Assembly (NCBI GenBank): GCA_046316025.1
Contig: JBKCXU010000096.1
Location: 1-37,597 of the forward strand
DNA length: 37,597 nucleotides
Source: JAJTHJ01 sp046316025
Lineage (GTDB): Bacteria > Pseudomonadota > Gammaproteobacteria > Burkholderiales > Burkholderiaceae_F
Direction: 5' to 3'
Positions 1 through 10,428 of the stretch are shown here, piece after piece. The position numbers and the translations under genes are program-made. Below the pieces are notes generated by a model. That model saw only the letters and a program-made list of their open reading frames with translations. It ran no database searches and was not told where the DNA came from. Position 1 is the first letter of the stretch. The number at the start of each line of letters is the position of its first letter.

Positions 1-1926
<1,926 letters not shown>

Positions 1927-2046
1927 GGGGAGGCGGGCGAGAGGAGTGTGTTTTGTTCGCCCTGGGAGAAGGACGAATCCTACCAGCCGAGGCCCCGATC
2001 GACCCCGCAAAAGCGGCACCCGTGGCACACTCGCGCCCGACCCGAA

Positions 2047-3390
2047 ATGACCTCCGTCGACGCCCTGATCCACGCCCGCTGGGTGATCCCTGTGCGGCCG
2101 CGCGCGACCGTACTGGAAGGCCATGCGGTGGCGATTACCGACGGCAAGATCGTCGCGGTCCTGCCCTCGGCGCAGGCCGACGCCGCCTATGCGCCGGCGC
2201 AGCGAATCGATCTACCCACCCACGCGCTCACCCCCGGCTGGGTCAACGCGCACACGCACGCGGCGATGACGCTGCTGCGCGGCGTGGGCGACGACCTGCC
2301 GCTGATGCAGTGGCTGAACCAGCGCATCTGGCCGCTGGAGACCGCGCTGGTGGACGAGCAGTTCGTCCACGACGGCTCACAACTGGCGGCGCTGGAAATG
2401 CTGCGCGCCGGCACCACCACCTGCTCGGACATGTACTTCTACCCCGACGTGGCGGCGCGCGCGCTGCGCAGCCTGGGGATGCGGGCGGTGGTCGGCATCA
2501 TCGCCATCGAGATGCCCACCGGCTACGCCACCGATGCCGCCGACTATCTGCGCAAAGGCCTGGCCGCGCGCGACGCGCTGCGCGACGACCCGCTCGCGCA
2601 CTTCACGCTGGCGCCGCACGCGCCGTACACGGTGGCCGACGACACGCTCGCGCACATCGCCACGCTGGCCGAGGAACTCGACCTGCCAGTGCACATCCAC
2701 GTGCACGAGACGCAGCACGAGATCGACGAGTCGGTCGCCCAGCACGGCCAGCGCCCGCTGGCGCGGCTCGACCGGCTGGGGCTCGTGTCCGAGCGGCTGA
2801 TCGCCGTGCATGCGGTGCACCTGACCGACGGCGAGATCGCGCTGCTGGCCGAACGCGGCGCCACGGTCGTCCACTGCCCGGCCTCCAACCTCAAGCTCGC
2901 CAGCGGCATCGCACCGGTGGCGCGGCTGCTGCAAGCGGGGGCGAGGGTGGCCTTCGGTACCGATGGCGCGGCCAGCAACAACCGGTTGGACCTGATCGAG
3001 GAGACGCGCCTGGCCGCCCTGCTCGCCAAAGGCGCCAGCGGCGACGCCGCCGCCCTGCCCGCCTGGCAGGCGTTGGAGTGCGCGACGCTCAACGGCGCTG
3101 CCGCGCTCGGTCTGGAAGCGCGGATCGGCTCCATCGAGCCCGGCAAGGACGCCGATCTCGCCGCCTTCGACTTTGCCGCCGCCGAGACCACGCCCTGCTT
3201 CGACCCCGTCTCGCACCTGGTCTATGCGGCCTCGCGCGAGCGCGTCAGCGATGTCTGGGTTGCCGGCCGGCACGTTGTTCGGGGGCGACAGCCAACCGTC
3301 GAAGGCGGCCCGGCCGTCGCCGGCGCCGCGCTGGAGCGAGCCGCGGCGTGGCAAAATCGTGCCCGGCGCTGTCTTGAAGCGGGGCTTTAG
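2047..3390 (+). CDS. Amidohydrolase of the MTA/SAH deaminase (TRZ/ATZ) family
   Basis: Metal-dependent deaminase, 447 aa, expected to hydrolyse the amino group of 5'-methylthioadenosine or S-adenosylhomocysteine. Metal ligands are visible in order: HTHAAMTLLRG near residue 70, HIHVHET near 220, HAVHL near 255, and FGTDGAASNN near 305. I chose the ATG at 2047 (MTSVDALIHARWVIP) because family members begin this way; upstream in-frame codons give unrelated low-complexity sequence. In Pseudomonas the orthologous neighbourhood is gyrA-mtnA-mtaD-ubiG-mupP, and the same partners flank this gene, which favours an mtaD role in purine and methionine salvage. It could instead deaminate another aminopurine or triazine; substrate cannot be read from sequence. 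The family assignment is firm, the exact substrate is inference. Confidence 0.9.
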   Translation: MTSVDALIHARWVIPVRPRATVLEGHAVAITDGKIVAVLPSAQADAAYAPAQRIDLPTHALTPGWVNAHTHAAMTLLRGVGDDLPLMQWLNQRIWPLETALVDEQFVHDGSQLAALEMLRAGTTTCSDMYFYPDVAARALRSLGMRAVVGIIAIEMPTGYATDAADYLRKGLAARDALRDDPLAHFTLAPHAPYTVADDTLAHIATLAEELDLPVHIHVHETQHEIDESVAQHGQRPLARLDRLGLVSERLIAVHAVHLTDGEIALLAERGATVVHCPASNLKLASGIAPVARLLQAGARVAFGTDGAASNNRLDLIEETRLAALLAKGASGDAAALPAWQALECATLNGAAALGLEARIGSIEPGKDADLAAFDFAAAETTPCFDPVSHLVYAASRERVSDVWVAGRHVVRGRQPTVEGGPAVAGAALERAAAWQNRARRCLEAGL

Positions 3391-3444
3391 AGGCTCAATC
3401 CGGATGCCCCTAAAGGTTCGACTCAGTACAGACGCCGCAAAGAA

Positions 3445-3476
3445 CGGCTGCAAACGGCCATCCGGCCGGACAGCCG
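3445..3476 (+). promoter_or_regulatory. Two-tier stem-loop in the 5' leader of the OmpA-family gene
   Basis: CGGCTG (3445-3450) can pair with CAGCCG (3471-3476). Inside, CGGCC (3455-3459) pairs with GGCCG (3464-3468) around an ATCC loop. The structure ends 25 nt before the ATG and 14 nt before the GAGGAA ribosome-binding site, and it is not followed by a T run, so it is not a terminator. Stem-loops in this position of abundant porin mRNAs are known to slow decay; that role here is inference. Confidence 0.4.
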
Positions 3477-3501
3477 CAACTTCAACGAGTGAGGAAAGTC
3501 C

Positions 3502-4242
3502 ATGAAATCTGCCGTGAAAATCGGTCTGCTCGCCTCGGCGATGCTGGCCGTCTCCGGCGCTGCCTTCGCCCAGCCGAAGGACATCAACGGGGCCAAGAAC
3601 GCCCCGGCGTATGTCCTCGACGCGCGCGGCAACGTCGTAGTCGACCCGTTCGGCCTGTGCTGGCGGACCCCGTGGTGGACGCCGCAACTGGCCGGTATCG
3701 ACGGCCCGAACGGCGCCGGTTGCAAGTGCGACAAGGCGGTGCTGCCGAAGGAAGTCTGCGAGCCGCCCCCGCCGCCGCCCCCGCCGCCCCCGCAGCCCCC
3801 GCCGCCGGCTCCGAAGCCGCCCCCGCCGCCGCCTCCTCCGCCGGAGAAGGTCACTTTCGCGGCTGATGCGCTGTTCGCCTTCGACAAGTCGGATCTGAAG
3901 CCCGAAGGCAAGGCCAAGCTCGACGACCTGGTCTCGAAGCTGGCGGGTATCAACCTGGAAGTGATCATCGCTGTTGGCTACACCGACCGGATTGGTCCTT
4001 TGGCTCACAACATGGGGCTGTCGCAGCGCCGTGCCGAAGCCGTCAAGGCCTACCTGGTCAGCAAGGGCGTCGAGCCGAACCGTGTTTACACGGAAGGCAA
4101 GGGCCCGGCCAACCCGCTGGTCAACTGCCCGGATCCGTCGGCCAAGGGCGAGATCAAGAACCGCGAGCAGCTGATCGCCTGCTTGCAGCCGAACCGCCGC
4201 ACCGAAGTCGAGGTCGTCGGCACCCGCGCTGTCAAGAAGTAA
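3502..4242 (+). CDS. OmpA-family outer-membrane/peptidoglycan-binding protein with polyproline linker
   Basis: Exported protein of 246 aa. Residues 1-23 form a signal peptide ending AFA, with Gln24 as the probable first mature residue. A short Cys-containing region (Cys53, 74, 76, 86) is followed by a nearly pure proline tract at 88-114, then an OmpA C-terminal domain from about 117 with TFAADALFAFDKSDLKP, GYTDRIG and LSQRRAEAVKAYL, the Asp and Arg positions that bind diaminopimelate in this family. There is no eight-strand beta-barrel, so it more likely tethers a periplasmic or outer-membrane element to the wall than forms a pore. Start is fixed by GAGGAA at 3491-3496, 5 nt before ATG. It ends 21 nt before a bidirectional terminator. 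Such genes commonly sit between gyrA and ubiG in Burkholderiales. Confidence 0.93.
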   Translation: MKSAVKIGLLASAMLAVSGAAFAQPKDINGAKNAPAYVLDARGNVVVDPFGLCWRTPWWTPQLAGIDGPNGAGCKCDKAVLPKEVCEPPPPPPPPPPQPPPPAPKPPPPPPPPPEKVTFAADALFAFDKSDLKPEGKAKLDDLVSKLAGINLEVIIAVGYTDRIGPLAHNMGLSQRRAEAVKAYLVSKGVEPNRVYTEGKGPANPLVNCPDPSAKGEIKNREQLIACLQPNRRTEVEVVGTRAVKK

Positions 4243-4263
4243 GCGGTTTCGCCGCAATTAAAA

Positions 4264-4290
4264 AGCCCCGCCTCGGCGGGGCTTTTTTTT
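4264..4290. terminator. Bidirectional intrinsic terminator
   Basis: AGCCCCGCC (4264-4272) and GGCGGGGCT (4275-4283) form a perfect stem with a 2-nt TC spacer (probably closing as a 4-nt loop), followed by eight T residues and preceded by an A run. It can stop the plus-strand OmpA-family transcript and, in the other direction, the convergent gene that ends at 4306. Confidence 0.93.
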
Positions 4291-4305
4291 CGTCCTTGCA
4301 GCCGA

Positions 4306-5358
4306 TCAAATGCCCGCTGCAGATCGGATGGCCTGCGCCGCCGTGGCATTGAAGCGGTACTTGTGATCCGCCACCCGGGCGCCGGCGCGATACATCTTGC
4401 CGGGCCGCACGCCGGGCGCGCCCTTGGTCGGTTCGATAAACGCCACCAGCGCAGCATCGCGCTCGGCCGGGGACACGCCGGTGTCGAGCGGATCGACGTT
4501 AGCCGGGAAGGACAACACGATCGACCGCGTGCCGCCGACGGTCTTCTCTTCCCAGGTACCTTCGGCCCGGACGAGATTTTCGCCGGGCGCGCAGAACACC
4601 GTACCCAGCTTGGCGATGTAGAGGCTCACCTTGCCCGAGGTGCCGCCGGGATGAAAGCGCATCGCATAGGGCGTGGCGCCACCGCGCTCCTCGTAGCTCA
4701 GACAGAACGGGATGTCCTTGGAAAAGTTGGCGACCATCTGCTTGACGTTGGCCGCACCCGTGAACGACTCGCGTCGCGGCAGCACCAGCACGTCGTCGGC
4801 GAAGCTCACGGTGGCGAGGTAGGCGATCGAGCCCGCGGGGAACTTCGCCTCGCCCACCTTGGCCGCATTGATGTCGGCGGTGCTTTCGGCGGTTCGGAGA
4901 AAGTCGCGCATTGCCAAGCCCGACACGTCGTAGCCCTGCATCGTCACCGACACCCGCAACGGAGTGGCCGACTGGTAGACCAGCGTCATCGCGCCGCCCT
5001 CGCCGGGGGCGGCGAAGTTGGGCCGGCCAAGCGCGCGCCGCTCGCCGTCGCGCAGAAAATGCGCCACGTCCAGGTGCGCATTGAAGCTGCCGGCGGCATC
5101 GGTCGCCGTCTCGGTGACCGGATAGCGGTTGTCCACGAGCTTGTCGCCCACCCGCAGGTTCACGACGCGGCTGCCCAAGATCGAGTACAAGCCTTCGCCG
5201 CGTAGCGTGTCGATCGCCTGCACTGCGACCGGCTTGGCTCCCGGCACCGGCTCGGGATCGCCCGGGTGGATGCGGGTCACCACGCCAGGGGTTTGCGCGC
5301 CCGCGGTGCACGCGGCCACCAATGCGGCGATGCCGCCGACCAAATGCTTGCGCTTCAT
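4306..5358 (-). CDS. Conserved hypothetical exported (lipo)protein
   Basis: A 350-aa protein I do not recognise as a named family. It begins MKRKHLVGGIAALVAACTAG: a positively charged N-terminus, a short hydrophobic stretch and VAAC, which fits a lipobox with Cys17 as the lipidated residue; signal peptidase I cleavage after AGA is an alternative. The rest is soluble and beta-rich, with no membrane segment. Start ATG at 5358 is preceded by GGAGG 11 nt away. The gene stands alone on the minus strand between a terminator and the divergent ubiG, and shares the short 95-bp promoter region with ubiG. No catalytic motif is evident. Function unknown; the export call is moderately secure. Confidence 0.8.
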   Translation of the reverse strand: MKRKHLVGGIAALVAACTAGAQTPGVVTRIHPGDPEPVPGAKPVAVQAIDTLRGEGLYSILGSRVVNLRVGDKLVDNRYPVTETATDAAGSFNAHLDVAHFLRDGERRALGRPNFAAPGEGGAMTLVYQSATPLRVSVTMQGYDVSGLAMRDFLRTAESTADINAAKVGEAKFPAGSIAYLATVSFADDVLVLPRRESFTGAANVKQMVANFSKDIPFCLSYEERGGATPYAMRFHPGGTSGKVSLYIAKLGTVFCAPGENLVRAEGTWEEKTVGGTRSIVLSFPANVDPLDTGVSPAERDAALVAFIEPTKGAPGVRPGKMYRAGARVADHKYRFNATAAQAIRSAAGI

Positions 5359-5453
5359 GCCTGCAACTGCCTCCGTGTTTTCAGGGAGCCGCGACTTTAC
5401 GCCAACGGACGGCCGGCTCGCTAACATCGCCACTCCCGCATTGGAGCACCCCC

Positions 5454-6167
5454 ATGGCGAGCGCCGCCCCCACCAACGCCGACCCAGCCGAACTGGCCCG
5501 TTTCAGCGAACTGTCGCACCGCTGGTGGGACCCGCAGGGCGCGATGCGCCCGCTCCACGTCATTAACCCGCCGCGCTGCGAGTGGATCGACCGCCACTGC
5601 GACCTGGCCGGCAAGCGAGTGCTCGATGTCGGCTGCGGCGGCGGAATCCTGGCCGAGGCCATGGCCGCCAAGGGCGCGCAGGTGACTGGCATCGACCTCG
5701 CTCAGCGGCAGATCGGCGTGGCGCAGTTGCACGCGCTGGAAAGCGGCGCCCGCGTGACCTACCGCGTCGCCGGGGCGGAAGAACTTGCCGCCGAAGCGCC
5801 CGCCAGTTTCGACGTGGTGGCCTGCCTGGAGATGCTCGAACACGTGCCCGACCCGGCGCAGACCGTGGCGGCCTGCGCGAACTTGATCGTCCCCGGCGGC
5901 TGGGTGTTTTTCTCCACCATCAACCGCAACGCCAAGGCGTTCGCACTGGCCATCGTCGGCGCCGAGTACGTGCTCAATCTGCTACCGCGCGGCACGCACG
6001 AGTACGCCAAGCTGATCCGCCCGAGCGAACTCGCCGGTCACACGCGCGCTGCCGGGCTGGAGGTGGTCGAGCTGCTCGGCATGACGTACAACCCGTTCAC
6101 GCATACGGCGCGGCTCGGCCCCGACACCGACGTCAACTACCTGATGGCCTGCCGCAAGGCGGCGTAG
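5454..6167 (+). CDS. ubiG: Ubiquinone biosynthesis O-methyltransferase UbiG
   Basis: SAM-dependent methyltransferase (237 aa) that carries out both O-methylations in ubiquinone synthesis. The SAM-binding glycine motif VLDVGCGGGILAEAMA lies at about residues 56-71; the acidic residue in GIDLA follows, and CLEMLEHVPDP and FFSTINRNAKA are typical of UbiG. The C-terminal MTYNPFTHTARLGPDTDVNY segment is diagnostic. The start at 5454 is supported by TTGGAG 8 nt upstream; an upstream in-frame extension is not conserved in character. It is followed after 3 nt by the HAD phosphatase and then the DUF748 gene, so the three are probably one transcript. Confidence 0.96.
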   Translation: MASAAPTNADPAELARFSELSHRWWDPQGAMRPLHVINPPRCEWIDRHCDLAGKRVLDVGCGGGILAEAMAAKGAQVTGIDLAQRQIGVAQLHALESGARVTYRVAGAEELAAEAPASFDVVACLEMLEHVPDPAQTVAACANLIVPGGWVFFSTINRNAKAFALAIVGAEYVLNLLPRGTHEYAKLIRPSELAGHTRAAGLEVVELLGMTYNPFTHTARLGPDTDVNYLMACRKAA

Positions 6168-6170
6168 GCG

Positions 6171-6836
6171 ATGGCGCAGACTTCTTTGGTGCTGTTCGAT
6201 CTGGACGGCACGCTCGCCGACACGGCGCCGGACCTGGCCGCCGCGGCCAATCGGTTGCGTGCCGACCGCGGCCTGCCGCCGCTGCCGCTGGCGCGGCTGC
6301 GTCCCTACGCCAGCCACGGCGCGCGCGGGCTGATCGGCGCCGCCTTGAGCGTGACGCCGGACGACGCCGACTATGAGCCGCTGCGGCTACGCTTTCTCGA
6401 CTACTACGCGCAGGCGCTGGACGTGCATACGCGGCTCTTCGACGGCGTGACAGCCACGCTCGCCGCACTGGAGGCAGGCGGCCTGCGCTGGGGCATCGTC
6501 ACCAACAAAGTCGCCCGCTACACCGGGCCGGTGGTGCAGGCGCTGGGTCTCGCGGAGCGCGCCGCGGTGGTAGTCAGCGGCGATACGACCCCGCATTCCA
6601 AGCCGCACCCAGCGCCGCTGCTGCACGCCGCCGCCGCCTGCGGCGTCGCGGCGAGCGCGGCGATCTACGTCGGCGACGACCGCCGCGACATCGACGCCGG
6701 CCGCGCCGCAGGACTCATCACGGTCGTCGCCACTTATGGTTATCTGGGCGACAGCGACTGGCGCCAGTGGGGCGCCGACCATGCAATCGACACGCCGCAA
6801 CAACTGCTGCCGCTGATTCCGACCCCATTGGCATAG
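6171..6836 (+). CDS. HAD-family phosphatase (phosphoglycolate phosphatase / MupP-like)
   Basis: HAD superfamily hydrolase of 221 aa. Motif I is FDLDGTLADTAPD with nucleophile Asp10 and acid/base Asp12; motif II is in GIVTNK; motif III Lys is in HSKPHP; motif IV is YVGDDRRDID. Annotation pipelines would usually name it gph. In Pseudomonas the gene in the same place, immediately after ubiG, is mupP, an N-acetylmuramate-6-phosphate phosphatase of cell-wall recycling, so that substrate is a serious alternative. It starts 3 nt after the ubiG stop and ends 2 nt before the next ATG, indicating translational coupling. Family certain, substrate unresolved. Confidence 0.92.
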   Translation: MAQTSLVLFDLDGTLADTAPDLAAAANRLRADRGLPPLPLARLRPYASHGARGLIGAALSVTPDDADYEPLRLRFLDYYAQALDVHTRLFDGVTATLAALEAGGLRWGIVTNKVARYTGPVVQALGLAERAAVVVSGDTTPHSKPHPAPLLHAAAACGVAASAAIYVGDDRRDIDAGRAAGLITVVATYGYLGDSDWRQWGADHAIDTPQQLLPLIPTPLA

Positions 6837-6838
6837 CG

Positions 6839-9800
6839 ATGCAGATCGGCCGTCTCGCCTCGCCGCGGCTGCGACGCATCGCAGTTGCCCTGCTCGCGCT
6901 GTACCTGCTGTACGTCGTTCTGTCGCTGCTGCTGCTGCCGCGCGCGCTGCGTTGGGCGGTGGGCACCGCTGCCGGCGAGGCGCTCGGCCGCACCGTGCAG
7001 GTCGAGACGGTCACGGTCAACCCGCTGCGCCTGTCGGCCCGGCTCGACAACCTGCGGATCGATGCCGCAGCCGCCGGCGAGCCGCCGCTCGCGTTGGTGC
7101 GCGAGATCGAGGTCAACATCTCGCTGGCGAGCCTGTGGTACCGCGCGCCGGTGCTGGATGCGCTGCGCATCGACGGCCTGACGCTGAATCTCGCGCGGCT
7201 CGACGCGCAGCGGTTCAACTTCAGCGACATACTGGATCGGCTGGCCGCCCGCCCCAAGAGCGACAGCGGCCCGGCGCGGTTTGCGCTCTTCAACCTCGAA
7301 GTCGCCGACAGCCGCATCGACTTCGACGACCGTCCGCGCGGACAAAAGCATGCGCTCGAGGACATCCGCCTCGGGCTGCCCTTCCTGTCCAACCTGCCGG
7401 CCGACATCGAGGTCACGGTTCAGCCGGCTTTTGCCGCGCGACTCGATGGCACTGCACTGGCGCTGACCGGCGAGACGCGGCCCTTTGCGAATTCGCTGGA
7501 GTCGGTGCTGCATCTCAAACTCGACGGCCTCGATGTACCGCGGTATCTGTCGGCGGTGCCGATGAAACTCAACTTCGAGTTGCCTTCGGCGCGCTTGGAC
7601 ACCGATCTGACGGTCGCCTTCCGCCAGGCGCACGGCGACGCACCGGCCGCGGTGGCCGTCAGCGGGACCGCCACGCTGCGCGACCTGAAGCTTGCCGCGC
7701 CGGCCGGGCCGGCGGCCGCGCCGCTGCTGCAATGGCAAAGTCTGCGGGTGGAAATCGCCGCCTTCGCACCGCTTGAGCGAAGGCTTGAAGTAGCCAGCGT
7801 GCAAGTACAGGCGCCGCAGGCCTGGGTCGAACGCGATGCGCGCGGGGCGCTCAACTGGAGCGCGTTTCTGGCGCGCCCGGTCGAGACCTCTTCCGCGCCG
7901 GGCGCGCAGGCAGCGGCGCCTTACGCGGTCAAGATCGATGCGGTCAAGCTGGCCGACGGACAGTTGCACTTCTTCGACCGCAGCGTGGGCGACTTGCGGA
8001 TCGAGGCGCGCGAGTTGAACCTGACTGCGAGCGCGCTGTCTACGACCGACGCGGCACCGGGTCGCGTGCAACTGTCTGGCGCGACCTCGATCGGCGAGCG
8101 CTTCGGCATCGAGGGGCAACTGGCGCTGGCGCCGCTTTCTGCGCGCCTCGACTTCAACGTCGATGAGGCGCGGCTGCGGCTCTTTACCCGCTACATCGCA
8201 CAGATTGCCGACGCAACGCTCGACGGCCGCAGCAGCGTGCGCGGCAAGCTCGCCTTCGACCGCGGCGCCGAGGGTTTCGAGCTGCGCTTGTCCGAGGTTG
8301 GCATCGAGGGTCGCGATATTCGAGTGCGGGGCCCGGACGGTGCCGGCGCGGCGCTCGACGTGCGACGGCTGACGGTGGCCGGTGGCCGGCTCGATCTGGC
8401 GCAGCGGCGCATTGGTGCCGACCGGGTGCTGCTGCAAGCGCCACGGATCGCGGCCAAACGGCTTGCCTCCGGTGAGATCGGGTGGATGCGGGTGTTGCGC
8501 GCCGAGCCGCCTGCCGCCGTCGTGGCCGAGGAAAGGCCGGCCGCCAGACAACTGCCTTGGTCGGCCGAGGTGCAGGAGTTCGCAGTGGAACAGGGCCGCG
8601 TCGAGTTTGAGGACGAGGCCGTCAATCCCACGGCTCGATTGGGATTCGAGGCGCTTAGTCTGAAGGCGACCGGCGTGCGCGCCGACGGTACTCAGCCGGT
8701 GGCGCTGCAACTGCGGACGCGACTGGCAGGCGGCGGCAGTCTTGCGGTCGACGGTCGGCTGCGCTGGGACCGGCCGGCGGGCCAGCTGCGCATCGATCTG
8801 CGCGCGGCCGACATCACGCGGCTGCAAGCGTATCTAGCCCAGTATCTGAACGCCGGGCTGGTCTCGGCCCAGGTGTCCAGCCGCGGTGAACTGACCCTGA
8901 CCGACGGCCCGGCACCGCTCGCGTATCGGGGCACGCTGCGCCTGACCGATCTGCACCTGACCGACCCGACCGGCGGCGAAGACCTCTTGAAGTGGCAGTC
9001 GCTCGACATCGACCGTGTGGCAGTCACTTTGGGCAGCCCGCTCGAGGTGGAACTCGGTCGGATCGCGTTGACCGACTTCTACGCGCGGGCGATCGTGTCG
9101 GTGCAGGGCAAGCTCAACCTCGCCGATCTGATTGCCCGCCGCGCGCCGCCGGCCGCCGAGGCCGGCGCAACGGAGCCCAGTGCCCCGGCGCCGACGCTGC
9201 GCATCGAAGGCATCGAGTTCGCGCGCGGCAATCTGAACTTCACCGACAACTTCATCCGGCCCAATTACACGGCCAATTTGACCGACATCGGCGGCAGCAT
9301 CGGGCGCCTCGCCACCGACAGCACCGAGCCGGCCCGGCTGGCGCTGGCCGGCAGCGTGGACGGCGAAGCGCCGGTGAAGATCGAGGGGCAGCTCAACCCG
9401 CTGGCGCCCAAACTCTTCCTCGACATCACCGGCAGCACGCAGGGGGTGGACTTGCCGCGCTTCACCCCCTACTCCGCCCACTACGCCGGTTATCCGATTC
9501 TCAAGGGCAAGCTGACGATGGAGGTCAGCTACAAGATCGAGGATCGCAAGCTCAACGCCAGCAACCATCTGTTCATCGACCAACTGACGCTCGGCGAGCG
9601 CAGCGATAGCCCGAATGCGACCTCATTACCGATCCCGCTGGCCGTCGCCCTGCTGAAGAACGCACGCGGCGAAATCGACCTGCGGCTGCCGGTCACGGGC
9701 AGCCTCGACGACCCGAAGTTCTCGATCGGCGGCGTCGTGATCCAGGTGATCGTCAATCTGCTGACCAAGGCCGTGACCGCGCCCTTTACCCTGCTGGCCG

Positions 9801-10387
9801 CCGCCTTCGGTCCCGGCGAGGAACTGGGCTATGTGCAGTTTGCGGCGGGCAGCGCCGATCTCGACGCGACGCAGCGCGAGAAGCTCGACAAACTCGCCCG
9901 CGCACTGGCCGACCGGCCGGGCCTCAAGATGGACCTGATTGGCCGCGCCGACCCGGCAGTGGACAACGACGGACTACGCGCCGCCGCGCTGCAGGCCCGG
10001 CTGCGTGCCGCCAAGGCGCGGCAGCTCGCGCGCGCCGGGGGCGCCTCGGTGCCTGCCGCGCAGGTCGCGATCGAGCCGCAGGAGCGCGCCGCGCTGCTCA
10101 CCACCGTGTACGGGGAGGAGAAGATCCCGGACAAGCCGCGCAACCTGATTGGAATCGCCAAGACCCTGCCGGCGGAAGAGATGGAGCAGCGCTTGCTCGC
10201 CTACCTGGCACCGACGCCGGAAGACTTGCGCGCGCTCGCCAATCGGCGCGCCGCCGCGGTACGCGACGACTTGCAGGAGCGCGGCGGAATCGACCGGGCG
10301 CGGCTCTTCCTGGTGGAGCCCAAGATCGGCAGCGACGGCTTGCCGGCCGGCACGGCGGGCACCCGAGTGGACTTCGCGCTCAAGTAG
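6839..10387 (+). CDS. DUF748 / AsmA-like large envelope protein
   Basis: A 1182-aa protein with one N-terminal membrane anchor (about residues 15-34, LALYLLYVVLSLLLLP) and a long repetitive periplasmic region rich in beta strands, matching the DUF748 family. DUF748 proteins resemble AsmA, YhdP and TamB, long grooves thought to move lipids between inner and outer membranes; that role here is inference. The last third contains the DUF748 signature region around FTPYSAHYAGYPILKGKL. From about residue 996 an OmpA-like stretch appears (YVQFAAGSADLDATQREKL, then LKMDLIGRADPAVDNDGL), which may contact peptidoglycan. The ATG at 6839 is 2 nt after the phosphatase stop; longer upstream frames overlap that gene and were discarded. 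The ssrA promoter begins just after its stop. Confidence 0.9.
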   Translation: MQIGRLASPRLRRIAVALLALYLLYVVLSLLLLPRALRWAVGTAAGEALGRTVQVETVTVNPLRLSARLDNLRIDAAAAGEPPLALVREIEVNISLASLWYRAPVLDALRIDGLTLNLARLDAQRFNFSDILDRLAARPKSDSGPARFALFNLEVADSRIDFDDRPRGQKHALEDIRLGLPFLSNLPADIEVTVQPAFAARLDGTALALTGETRPFANSLESVLHLKLDGLDVPRYLSAVPMKLNFELPSARLDTDLTVAFRQAHGDAPAAVAVSGTATLRDLKLAAPAGPAAAPLLQWQSLRVEIAAFAPLERRLEVASVQVQAPQAWVERDARGALNWSAFLARPVETSSAPGAQAAAPYAVKIDAVKLADGQLHFFDRSVGDLRIEARELNLTASALSTTDAAPGRVQLSGATSIGERFGIEGQLALAPLSARLDFNVDEARLRLFTRYIAQIADATLDGRSSVRGKLAFDRGAEGFELRLSEVGIEGRDIRVRGPDGAGAALDVRRLTVAGGRLDLAQRRIGADRVLLQAPRIAAKRLASGEIGWMRVLRAEPPAAVVAEERPAARQLPWSAEVQEFAVEQGRVEFEDEAVNPTARLGFEALSLKATGVRADGTQPVALQLRTRLAGGGSLAVDGRLRWDRPAGQLRIDLRAADITRLQAYLAQYLNAGLVSAQVSSRGELTLTDGPAPLAYRGTLRLTDLHLTDPTGGEDLLKWQSLDIDRVAVTLGSPLEVELGRIALTDFYARAIVSVQGKLNLADLIARRAPPAAEAGATEPSAPAPTLRIEGIEFARGNLNFTDNFIRPNYTANLTDIGGSIGRLATDSTEPARLALAGSVDGEAPVKIEGQLNPLAPKLFLDITGSTQGVDLPRFTPYSAHYAGYPILKGKLTMEVSYKIEDRKLNASNHLFIDQLTLGERSDSPNATSLPIPLAVALLKNARGEIDLRLPVTGSLDDPKFSIGGVVIQVIVNLLTKAVTAPFTLLAAAFGPGEELGYVQFAAGSADLDATQREKLDKLARALADRPGLKMDLIGRADPAVDNDGLRAAALQARLRAAKARQLARAGGASVPAAQVAIEPQERAALLTTVYGEEKIPDKPRNLIGIAKTLPAEEMEQRLLAYLAPTPEDLRALANRRAAAVRDDLQERGGIDRARLFLVEPKIGSDGLPAGTAGTRVDFALK

Positions 10388-10390
10388 CGC

Positions 10391-10417
10391 TTGAGATCGG
10401 CGCAAGCGGCGTAACAT
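10391..10417 (+). promoter_or_regulatory. Candidate sigma-70 promoter of ssrA
   Basis: TTGAGA (10391-10396) and TAACAT (10412-10417) are separated by 15 bp, slightly shorter than ideal, and lie 11 bp before the mature 5' end of tmRNA. Position and sequence fit a strong stable-RNA promoter, but the short spacer lowers confidence. Confidence 0.5.
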
Positions 10418-10428
10418 GCAGGCCTGCT

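Noticed and set aside
3423..3968. A glycine-rich 181-aa minus-strand frame
   Set aside because: It is the complement of the proline codons of the OmpA-family protein.
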